From Phoronis ovalis (Eukaryota; Phoronida; Phoronidae): 15,397 bases of DNA. The DNA lies in assembly GCA_028565635.1 (NCBI GenBank), contig JAOXYB010056945.1, positions 6,894 to 22,290 of the forward strand, read 5' to 3'. Positions 1 through 7,461 of this stretch are shown piece by piece. Under the pieces are notes generated by a model. It made no database searches. It saw nothing but the letters and a program-made list of their open reading frames with translations, and was not told the origin of the DNA. How positions within the stretch are numbered: the stretch's first letter is position 1; the number at the start of each line of letters is the position of its first letter. Position numbers and translations under genes: made by a program.

Positions 1-39
1 AGATTTATCATTAGAGAGGGCGATTATTAAAGATTAATA

Positions 40-386
40 TTAACGGATTCCACAAAATAATATTTCTTTGCTGATTTCCGGTTTTATGGTCACCCGTCTT
101 ATCTGCTAATTTTCAAAATATTTGAAACGATTTTTCAAAATATTTCAAGGATATTTAGCAGAAAAAAGAGCAAGCAAGTGACATGAGTTATAAAACATTC
201 TTCATACTCCCCAGGGATACTCACAAAAGAGCAAACAAAAATGTCGCTAAAGAAATTACGTTTTCAACAATACCAATCGAAAGGTGCCGTTCGGACTTAT
301 TTATTTTGAATCTGGAGTTGGGGATAAACAATATTGTTCGACTCAAAATGTTCAAAAAGTCCATTTTTTAATGAAAGTCGGTGATG
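40..386 (+). repeat. Unit A of the compound repeat
   Basis: This unit begins at TTAAC and contains a nested ~22-bp duplication (CAAAATATTTGAAACG / CAAAATATTTCAAGG, about 113-153). A 62-codon frame at 183-371 lies in it. The equivalent frame in units C and D shares only short stretches such as VAKE and FESG/LNLELG, so it is a decayed or chance frame rather than a gene. Confidence 0.65.
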
Positions 387-690
387 TTAACAAATTCCAC
401 AAAAAATGATTTCTTTGCTTATTTCTAGTTTTATGGCAATCCGTCTTATCTGCTAATTTTCAAAATATTTCAAACATATTTTCTATATATATTTACGGAT
501 TTTTAGCAGAAAAACGAAGAAATAAGTGCCATTAATTATATTAGGTTAATTATGTACTCCTGGAATACTCACCAAAAAAGAGTAATGAACCTTTTGCCAA
601 GCGACTTAATTTCCAACACTATTGATCGAAAACGTGCCGCCGAACATCCGGACTCACATTTACTTCGAGTATCGGTGCCGCCTTTGTACT
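387..690 (+). repeat. Unit B of the compound repeat
   Basis: This direct copy of unit A starts 347 bases later with TTAAC and TTCCACAAAA. It keeps TTTTATGG-AATCCGTCTTATCTGCTAATTTTC-type sequence in the same order. Its right end meets unit C near the symmetry axis at about 670-700. Confidence 0.6.
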
Positions 691-699
691 GGTCTTGAA

Positions 700-955
700 T
701 CTGGTTCTAGTCCGAACGCATTGGCATATTATTGGCAAACTTTTTTTTTTCACTTTTTTGATTTTGCGTATTTTAGGAGCGCACGAAGAATCTTTTATAA
801 CTAATGTCACTTGCTTCTTCATTCAAATATTTTTGCTAAAAATCCGTGAAAATATTCAGAAAATCGATTGAAATATTTTGAAAGACTAACAGATAAGAAT
901 GGTTACCAAGAAAATGGAATTGAGCAAAGAAATATTTAGCAGCAAAATATGTTAA
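700..955 (-). repeat. Unit C of the compound repeat (inverted)
   Basis: Read on the minus strand from 955, it follows the order of units A and B: TTAAC, TTTCTTTGCT, CTTATCTG, CAAAATATTTC, CGGATTTTTAGCA, AAGTGACATTAGTTATAAAA. The inner end is truncated or diverged around a poly-T run near 740. Confidence 0.6.
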
Positions 956-1300
956 TATCAGCGATTTTTATAAAAAAAATTACTTTTTGAACATTTTGAG
1001 GTGAAGAACTTAATTTATTCCCAGTTCCAGATTCGAAATAACAAAGTTTGAACGTGGCGGCGGCCACACCTTTTGATCGGTATTGTTGAAAACTTAGTTC
1101 TTTAGCAACAATTTCTTTCGCTTGTTTCTGAATATTCCAGGAGCACGTACATGAAGGTTTTTTTATAACTAATGTCATTTGAATTGCTTATTCATTTTCT
1201 GCCAGAAATCCGTGAAAAATATTCAGACAAATCGTTTGAAATATTTCAGAAAAAATAATGGCAGCAAACAAAAATCATGAAAATACTTGCCATTAGAGCA
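956..1300 (-). repeat. Unit D of the compound repeat (inverted)
   Basis: This outer inverted unit keeps CACGGATTTCTGGCAGAAAA, the AAATGACATTAGTTATAAAA block and the CAACAATACCGATCAAAAGG block. Its head (about 1250-1300) is shortened relative to unit A. It contains an ATG-initiated frame (936-1178, minus, 80 codons) that is probably only a remnant. Confidence 0.6.
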
Positions 1301-1869
1301 TTTTAATTTTATTTTTTTTCGAATCTCAATCTGGTTCTCACTTTGCGTACGTTTTGTTTTGTTATGCATAAAGATTTTAAATTCTTCTAGCCTATCAATA
1401 AATCTTTTTGTAATGCAGAAATAGCTATGTGTAAACGAACGTGGCCGCAATGTTGTATCTATTGTTAAGAATGATCAACTAGATTGTTGGTCACGTGCCA
1501 AGATGAATTTGTATAGTATATACCACATTGCTCGGCGTGGAAACACAATTATTGTGAAAGTGATCTCTTAAAAACGTAAATCACCTCCAGTCGTTCTCGG
1601 CATGGAAATTCCCGCCTAGTATTATTAGTGGTGATCATTTTACGAGCTGAAAAGCTTATCACAGAAACTGAGGAGAAATATTATTAGTAAATAGTAACAT
1701 ATTTTTAAAAAACGCAACGGCTCTTTTAAATCAAATCTGGGGCTAGACTAAGAAAATTGGTGTTTTTTGTATTTTAAACGAGTTTTAACTTGAACTTTTT
1801 AAGAATAAACCTTGCGTATTCAGCACTCCAGCTAAACTGTATTGTTTTTTTTTTGTGTGGCTGAATTAA
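1301..1869. other. AT-rich spacer, no gene seen
   Basis: No convincing frame or RNA gene is visible. The only structure noted is a short direct repeat, CTCGGCGTGGAAA at 1531-1543 and CTCGGCATGGAAA at 1596-1608. Confidence 0.5.
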
Positions 1870-1905
1870 TTACATTTTATAAATGTTAATGAAAGTGTTA
1901 CGACA
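1870..1905 (+). repeat. Direct repeat, copy 1 (partner at 2731)
   Basis: This 36-base segment matches 2731-2766 at 31 of 36 positions, both starting TTACATTTTA and ending GAAAGTGTTACGAC. Copy 1 lies just upstream of the putative elongase first exon; copy 2 lies inside the foldback-like element. The element may have captured a piece of this upstream sequence, or a second unit may have been duplicated. Confidence 0.6.
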
Positions 1906-1951
1906 CCTATGTGCAGTTAAATTCGTGTCAGATCACACGTTGAAGGTATTG

Positions 1952-1972
1952 ATGACGGACTCACAATTATAA
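1952..1972 (+). promoter_or_regulatory. Short upstream ORF overlapping the next start codon (TAATG)
   Basis: ATG at 1952 is followed by five sense codons (product MTDSQL) and TAA at 1970-1972. The last A of that stop is the first base of the downstream ATG at 1972. In known eukaryotic and viral mRNAs such stop-start overlaps can allow termination-reinitiation or damp translation of the main frame. Whether this region is transcribed is inferred only from the adjacent exon. Confidence 0.35.
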
Positions 1973-2048
1973 TGTCAAGGTCTTATAATTATACGTGGAT
2001 ATATGACAAATATGTAGATCCAATGGTCTCAACCTATTATCTCATCAG
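1972..2048 (+). CDS. Putative first coding exon of an ELOVL-like very-long-chain fatty acid elongase
   Basis: An ATG with A at -3 opens 25 codons plus two bases and stops exactly at a perfect splice donor, CAG|GTAAGT (2046-2054). The N-terminus reads MSRSYNYTWIYDKYVDP, then MVSTYYLI. The arrangement Y-x3-W-I-x5-DP-x-V-x4-L-I is that of animal ELOVL N-termini, where a DPRV-like motif is followed by a L-M-S-S-P segment entering the first transmembrane helix. The broken codon AG|N would restore that serine if the next exon starts with C or T. ELOVL enzymes are ER membrane proteins that condense malonyl-CoA with acyl-CoA through a downstream HxxHH box. No such box or further exon was found on the plus strand here, so the gene must continue across a long intron, or this is a stranded fragment. 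The identification rests on a short stretch. Confidence 0.4.
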
Positions 2049-2154
2049 GTAAGTACAAGGCACGCAGAATGGATGCATGATCACATACTAATGAGGGTGG
2101 TAGGGAGTACCCCTAAGGTACAACGCTCAAACTTAAAAATTGGCAAAGCTCGAT

Positions 2155-2190
2155 GCTCGCACTTAACAAGAAAAATCGACAACCAAAAAA
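2155..2190 (+). repeat. Left outer inverted arm core
   Basis: GCTCGCACTTAA followed by an A-rich tract with GACAAC. It pairs with 2955-2990 in inverse orientation with only a few differences. The CTCGCAC word also recurs in the inner repeat array. Confidence 0.6.
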
Positions 2191-2362
2191 AACGAAAAAC
2201 AAAAACGTCGACAAAACAAAATAGTTCGCAACGTAAAAAAAAATGGTCGCCAAATGACAATGCGTATTTAATTAGTACTGCTATTGAAGTAGTTGTTTTA
2301 AACAATCACAAAGTGTACATCAGCCAAGAAGTCTGTATAAAATTCGATCGGAGATGAAATCA

Positions 2363-2546
2363 TAGGCCTACCTAAAAACCAGCCTAGACTCGAACCGTCA
2401 ATCCGCACTCTCGCACCTGTTTCCTACAATTCGAACCCCTTTTCCGGATTTCGCACCGAAATTCCTGCTACTCCAACCGTCGTTTCCGTAGACTCGCACA
2501 AGTTGCCAGGAACTCGTACAGATTTCCGGATACTCGAACACTTGTC
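2363..2546 (+). repeat. Inner inverted repeat, left arm: eight ~20-nt tandem units
   Basis: This arm starts TAGGCCTACCTAA and contains a TCG-centred motif of type ACTCGNAC at 2390, 2411, 2431, 2451, 2472 (as TCC), 2494, 2514 and 2534, giving spacings of 20-22 nt. The TCGAACC form appears at 2390 and 2431, with TCCAACC at 2472, so alternate units match each other and form a 41-nt dimer. The arm is clearly more GC-rich than its surroundings. Its minus-strand frame (2398-2592) is a mirror of the plus-strand frame in the right arm, as expected from the symmetry, and is not a gene. Confidence 0.8.
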
Positions 2547-2548
2547 GA

Positions 2549-2729
2549 AAAGCAGATCCGAGTCTTCGGAAATCTGTACAAGTTCCTGGCAACTTAAGCG
2601 AATCTACGGAAACGACGGTTCGAGTAGCAGTGATTTCGACGCGATGCCCGGAAAAAGGGTTCGAATGGTAGGAACAGGTGCGCGAGTGCGGATAGACGGT
2701 TCGAGTCTACGCTGGTTAGGTAGGCCTGA
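2549..2729 (-). repeat. Inner inverted repeat, right arm: eight ~20-nt tandem units
   Basis: This is the mirror of the left arm, with the CGA core (once CAA) at 2559, 2579, 2599, 2621, 2642, 2662, 2683 and 2702. The unit consensus is roughly CGAGTnnncGGAAAnnnGGT. GGTTCGA occurs at 2617, 2658 and 2698, 40-41 bases apart, showing the dimer periodicity. It ends in TTAGGTAGGCCT, the complement of the left-arm start. Together the arms could fold into a hairpin of about 180 bp with a loop of roughly 17 bases or less near 2547. Confidence 0.8.
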
Positions 2730-2730
2730 G

Positions 2731-2766
2731 TTACATTTTACGAATTTTAAGGAAAGTGTTACGACG
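2731..2766 (+). repeat. Direct repeat, copy 2 (partner at 1870)
   Basis: It matches 1870-1905 at 31 of 36 bases. It follows the inner hairpin directly and is followed, 8 bases on, by TATATAAA, a TATA-like word. Confidence 0.6.
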
Positions 2767-2780
2767 CAACATCTATATAA

Positions 2781-2915
2781 AACTATTTATTGAACGATAC
2801 TTTAATCGACGGAGCTGAGGCTTTAGCATTTATGCATTCAACATATAAGGAAGGACATATGACTACTATAACAGTTGTAGCGTTGTTAAGTCCGAGCAGC
2901 GAGCATTTCTTTTGA
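2781..2915 (+). pseudogene. Possible decayed ankyrin-repeat-like coding scrap
   Basis: A 44-codon open stretch without a suitable start reads through DGAEALAF (from 2808) and EGHMTTITVVALL before TGA at 2913. DG-x2-AL-x6-10-GH-x-V-x-LL is the general ankyrin repeat outline, but several consensus positions are absent and no repeat follows in frame. It lies between the inner hairpin and the outer right arm of the foldback-like element. It may equally be chance coding in AT-rich DNA. Confidence 0.2.
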
Positions 2916-3032
2916 CAACTTTTTTTTTATAACTTGATTTTCTAACTTGCGAGATTTTTTTGTTGTCTTTTTGTCTTATTAAGTGCGAGCCTTGCACCCG
3001 GGGGACCCCCTACTCCCTCAAATATAGTAGCA

Positions 3033-3235
3033 ATGAGTGATTTGCACTTTGACTCACTGAGACATGCAGTGTCCACTGGGAATCTCCACTGTGTAAAAGT
3101 ACTTATGAGTCAACCTCAATGTATCATCGAGACCTTGATGCAGCAACAACGTCCGGTTTGCCCGTAATATGCACTGTTCTTTTCACAGACGTACCTGCCG
3201 GCGTAATGCATGAAACATGCACAAATTTATATTGA
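3033..3235 (+). pseudogene. Decayed ankyrin-repeat-like coding fragment with frameshift
   Basis: From ATG 3033 the frame reads MSDLHFDSLRHAVSTGN, then LHCVKVLMSQPQ, and stops at 3165-3167. LRHAVSTGNLxCVKVLM is a good ankyrin helix-turn-helix outline (L-x-A-x3-GN-x3-V-x-LL). In the +2 frame the sequence continues as LDAATTSGLPVICTVLFTD to TGA at 3233, which resembles the start of the next repeat (GLPV-x-TVL). One indel near 3127-3135 would link the two. It lies directly beside the right end of the foldback-like element. It is most likely a broken remnant or captured exon piece; no full ankyrin protein is present. Confidence 0.3.
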
Positions 3236-4254
3236 TCAATCTATAAAATATCAACACAGTGGAATGTGAAAACCGCAAACAACAGACTGAGATACAGATA
3301 CTGCTTCCTGATAAGAGCTCCTTCAGGAACTATTATTCAAAAGGGAGTTCTATTCGATGAATGATATTTAGGAAGATATATTTCTGATTAACAGAAACTA
3401 TTAATTTGCATTGTAATTGCGGATACAGTTATTTAGGTGCAGAAAATTAAGTAAGTACGTGTAGGTACATAAAAAAGTATATCAATATCCAGGCGTCTAA
3501 GGATGCTATAATCGCAATGACGTCACTTGCATGAACTTGTCACTGCACACCTGTTCCGATAATATCCTATACATACCAGGAGATAATGACGAACGGAACT
3601 CAACTCCCTTGTTTTACTGATATGTATTTTCCGCTTCAATTTAATATTTTTAGATATTTGATTAAATTTAACCAGCCGCGTAACAATTAGGAACTTTTGA
3701 TGTCAAAGCGGGATCCTTGATCTCTGCTTTCAGCTGCTTTATATTCAACAATACTTTAACTTGTTTTCGGAACGGAATTGAAGACCTTGGAACGAGTTTA
3801 AGGAAGTATCAGTTTTGTTCCAAACGTGCTTTCAAAACGAGAAACTTAATTCTTGTTTATTAAAAGGTATCATATTTATATGTTTAATTTTCAATCTAAA
3901 TACTGAAATAATAAAATAACAGTACTAATGACCTATTATACCATGCTGTAGTTTCTTGAAGTAGGCTTACAACATTTCTAATTATTCCTCTGTATCCATT
4001 CGGATGACAGTTAGAATAGTTGGAATGTTCGTAACAGGGTGAGGGGATATTTTTCACCAGAATATAAAATCTAGCAAAAACAAAATTTTGGTTCCAAAAA
4101 TAATAAAAGGGTGTATTTCTATTATCTTGTCCCACGAATGAAATAGGATATCTTTTTCATATGCCCGTTTGTTTTGAAAAAAAGAAGCTCAAAGACATGG
4201 TTGTACCGATCCATTTTCTCAACTTGAATACAGACTAAAAGTAATACACATTTT

Positions 4255-4310
4255 GAGCTCGTAGATACCAAAAAAAGATACGAAATTGGAACTCATAGGT
4301 CCCAAAAAAG
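4255..4310 (+). repeat. Short tandem-like direct repeat
   Basis: GAGCTCGTAGATACCAAAAA (from 4255) recurs as GAACTCATAGGTCCCAAAAA (from 4289), a 34-base period with four differences over 20 bases. Confidence 0.5.
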
Positions 4311-6411
4311 TTCTTTTTAACCTTTCACGAAACGGATATAGGTACTCATGCAATTAGTCCAATTAGTCTGCTTGTCATTCCCTCTAAATCCGCCTAAATC
4401 ACAAAGGCTATCTCGAAAATACAAAAAGTGTTATATGTTGAAATGCTCACTTCAGATATTACAATGATACCATTTCCCTAACCGCATGATCATGGAGATC
4501 ACATCTGTAGATATCGATCGTGACAACCCAAAATGGAGGTGTTGGCACAGGTTGGCACGAATTAGAACGTAGCTCCTGTGCTCAGCTAGGTACTGAAATT
4601 TCTATTCGTACAACCTTTACCTGTATGCAGATGTCATTAAAACTTACTGATTAGTCTTAATTTATTAAAGTATCAATCGATATGAACCATGTGTGCACTA
4701 GTCCCATCTGTTTTATTCCACGTTTGAGCATGTTTGCGTCATTTCAAATAGTGTTTTTTGTTGATCAGATGTTTTAGCACATGTGGCATGCTTATACTAT
4801 ATTACTAACTGTACTATAGACGAACTTTTGTCACGCAAGGGTTATGTTATAGCGTCACTGGTTTTGGAGGATGCGTTAAGGGAAATTGAATTAAAACCAC
4901 TTTGCCTTAATAATAAATAGAAGTAAATTAGTAAGAAAAGTTCTATTAAAGTTAGAAATGCGTTACTAACATGAGAAACATGGGTGTTTTTAAGAAATAA
5001 TTTCTAAGACGAATTTGCAAAATTGCATCATTAATTTTGAATTAAGTAATTTTAAAATAGGCATTTGTTTCTGCAAAATTAAGAACTGTTATAATAAATA
5101 ATACTATACATTTAACAATATATATTAAATGTCAGTAATTAAATCATAGCATATAAGTAGGATGTAAAAAATTTTGTAATGATTTTCCATATATTAATGT
5201 GTTTCCAAAACTGCCTGTGATATTACAGCACAGTATACAGATAATAATTTGACAATTTTCAGAGATCCTCGCACAAATTGCTATAACTTGACAATGAATT
5301 GAGCAATTTCAATAATTCTTGTTAGCAATTATTCTTTTAAGATGTACCTATTAAAGTAAATAGCGTATACCGTGTTAGCTACCTTGTTAACTTTAAGGTG
5401 CCCTGCAATAAGGTTGCATATATTGTAATAACAGGTGGTTCAGCAATTGTTATTGGAGACCCGGATTTAACAAAGAAATCTCATGACTAATAGTTCGTTT
5501 CGTAAACATAGCAGTTTAAAAACAATTTAAGATGCCTTCCCATAAACGTATAGTCAGGTACATATCTGGGGTACCTATATCAACAGTATCAAGTTGGTGA
5601 CACAACTAGGAACTTAGTGACTTATTAAATTGTCTTGTGCAGGGTCTTACTATTAGGCAAACAATGATCTGCAGCCGCGAAAAGGGTGTATCTTTGTTTG
5701 CATCCTCAGATTAGTGTACCTACATACATGTATCGAGTGATGACGACAAGTCAAACTTATATTGAGCTTGTGAGATGTTTTGCAATTGTGTGACTTGGGG
5801 TGCGCGAATCTTAAGCTAAAATTGGTCATTTTGTGGAGTGTAATTTTAGACTTTTCAGTAAATTAACAAGTTGTGAGATAATTATTTTGATAACTGCTGA
5901 AATATTATGAGAGACTCCCTTTAATACAAACAGAGAACATTTACTCGATAACCTCGTTTGATCAACGTACTATTTTTGCAATGATATGCAGGTACTTATT
6001 AGACATTTATGCAACAAAATTCTTTAAATATAAACTTCGACGTATTTATTTTATTTATTATAGTCCATTAAACTCTGGACTGATTTCCAAACAACAGGAA
6101 ATTTATCACAACTATCCTTTTGCAGTTATGAAACAACACTAGCGTTGGTCCTTAAATTGCGTGAAAACACAAGAGCTAAGGTGCTTTTGCTATTCGCAAA
6201 CTTTAAGTTCTAAAACAACCATTGCATAAAATTCTCACTAATTAAGGTTGGCTTGATGGAGTCAATCTATGATACAACATAATTTGCTACCCAGGACTTT
6301 AGAATTACATGTAGTTTAATTCTGACGAAAATATCGATTTCATTTTAATATGCAATTCTATGACGTTTAAATTACTATTTCTCCACAGGCTTACAAAAAA
6401 TTGTAATTCAA

Positions 6412-6437
6412 GATATCAAAATTAAAAACTTGATATC
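6412..6437. repeat. Short inverted repeat
   Basis: GATATCAA (6412-6419) and TTGATATC (6430-6437) form an 8-bp perfect stem around a 10-base A-rich loop. The function is unknown; such words are common in AT-rich DNA. Confidence 0.4.
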
Positions 6438-7278
6438 ACAACTATAGAAACCGCAGTTAAGTACACATATCAACGATTCTGTGTCATCTCATTTACATAT
6501 CTCATTTACATGTATAGCCTCAAAAATAGTATGATTCCAGCTCTGTTATTAGACATCGAACGTATCAGTCTTTTCAGTAAGTGATTTCAAAAATGATTTT
6601 AATGTTCGTTAAAAATTGAAATAAAACTTTTGTTTAAAACTGAAACGTATGAGCGGAAGCACACTACCTAATATAACAAAATATACACGAACTGTTCCAG
6701 GAAGAAAATACCAGGACGAAAAATAGGTGCAACAATAATCAAGTCTACAATCAGGCAAACTCATCAGTTTAACTATTTTCTAACATCTAAATAAAAAAAT
6801 ATGCATCACACTGTTTCTGTTACAAGCATGCAGTGGAAGGTTACTTGTTCAACTAGTCGTCCAGCTAACTTGAATGGTGGCTGTTGTGGTCGACGTCGGT
6901 ACAATCAATGTTTGGTTCTAACTGAGCAAAGATCTGAATGCTTTCTCTCCCTCTTGTTATCTTTACTAACAACGTGACTGGGATTTATATGCCACTTTGA
7001 TGTTCCGGGCTTATGACTGCCTGGTGGGTTCAGTTTCAGTTCGCAAGTCGGTTGATCAGTTTCGGCAACGTGACTGGAATTACCGAGCTTTTATTGGGGT
7101 TAGCGCTCGTTTTTCGCTTAATTTGATTCACTTGTAGTATTGTATTCCTAGGTAAGCACCATTTGGTGACTACAGTTTGTAAAATATACAGCTTAAAACA
7201 TTCTACTATCACATGGTAAAGTAAATTTATATATATCGCGCATGAGTGCATATATGTACGCTGTACGGTGGCTACTGA

Positions 7279-7461
7279 CAATTAGTTGGCCTTGTAGCTG
7301 TGATATTATTAATTAATGTCCTAGTATTCATTGCTGAGAAAAAAGTTAACACAATGTTTGAAGGAATTGGTCCCTGGCAATTCGACTCTTGTAGTCTGTT
7401 ACTCTTCCTGCTAATATTTTCTGGCTTGTCTCTTATCATTTCCATTGGAGCTTCCGATGGA
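7279..7461 (+). CDS. Possible small two-helix membrane protein or C-terminal exon
   Basis: An open stretch of 60 codons ends in TAA at 7459-7461. It encodes two hydrophobic segments, LVGLVAVILLINVLVFIAEK (from 7282) and SLLLFLLIFSGLSLIISIG (from about 7393), joined by KVNTMFEGIGPWQFDSC. The first in-frame ATG is at 7354 and would give 35 aa with one helix. Alternatively the stretch is a 3' exon, since AG at 7283-7284 and at 7295-7296 could be splice acceptors. A strong donor, CTAG|GTAAGC, lies at 7151/7152, with an Inr-like TTCAGTTTCAG near 7028, so a noncoding first exon of about 7030-7151 and a 133-nt intron is conceivable. I do not recognise the family. AT-rich DNA easily yields Leu/Ile/Phe runs, so chance is a real alternative. 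Confidence 0.25.

Larger units (their letters stand above)
31..1300. repeat. Compound inverted repeat built of four ~345-bp units
   Basis: Two units in direct orientation (starting near 40 and 387) are followed by two diverged units in inverse orientation (running down from about 955 and about 1300). The symmetry axis is near 670. Shared landmarks in every unit are a TTCTTTGCT-like head, a CAAAATATTT block, a GGATTTTTAGCAGA-like block, an AAGTGACAT-AGTTATAAAA block, and a block ending in GAATCTGG or similar. The copies differ by many substitutions and small indels, so this is an old insertion. The layout, tandem units inside inverted arms, resembles foldback-type or paired MITE insertions. 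I recognise no transposase. Exact unit edges are approximate. Confidence 0.75.
2103..3016. mobile_element. Foldback-like inverted-repeat element, non-autonomous
   Basis: The outer inverted arms begin with GGGAGTACCCC (2103) and, read from the other end, GGGAGTAGGGGGTCCCCC (3016). They share GCTCGCACTTAAcAAGA on the left (2155) and the near-identical GCTCGCACTTAAtAAGA on the right (reverse complement of about 2974-2990), followed by an A-rich GACAAC tract. A second, stronger inverted repeat is nested inside (2363-2729) with nearly the same centre. Long inverted arms made of short tandem repeats are the hallmark of foldback elements such as Drosophila FB and sea urchin TU. No transposase is encoded. 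A target-site duplication was not identified, so the outer limits are approximate. Confidence 0.55.
3236..7028. other. AT-rich noncoding stretch, no gene recognised
   Basis: No frame with a recognisable domain and no tRNA-like fold was seen. It is probably intronic (if the plus-strand elongase model is right) or intergenic. A minus-strand frame at 3896-4135 (79 codons) has no supported start context or family. Small repeats inside are listed separately. Confidence 0.5.

Noticed and set aside
1223-1450. 75-codon minus-strand frame
   Set aside because: It starts at TTG, overlaps unit D of the compound repeat and has no recognisable domain.
2073-2357. 94-codon plus-strand frame, Lys-rich
   Set aside because: It runs through the A-rich outer arm of the foldback-like element. 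The low-complexity lysines come from poly-A, and no domain is visible.
2617-2709. GGTTCGA words, including GGTTCGAGTCT, like a Pol III B box
   Set aside because: They recur every ~41 nt as part of the tandem unit, and no A box or tRNA cloverleaf was found at suitable spacing, so a SINE or tRNA is not supported.
2398-2793. Two overlapping frames (minus 2398-2592, plus 2503-2793) encoding similar proteins (shared EICTSSWQL and YGNDG)
   Set aside because: They are the same sequence read from the two arms of the inner inverted repeat. The similarity follows from symmetry, and the ~20-nt period does not keep a codon frame.
3896-4135. 79-codon minus-strand frame with CYEHSNYSNCHPNGYRG
   Set aside because: Cysteine spacing does not fit an EGF or other known module, and there is no splice or start support.
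7036-7281. 81-codon minus-strand frame
   Set aside because: No domain, no promoter context, and it opposes the better-supported plus-strand splice signals.
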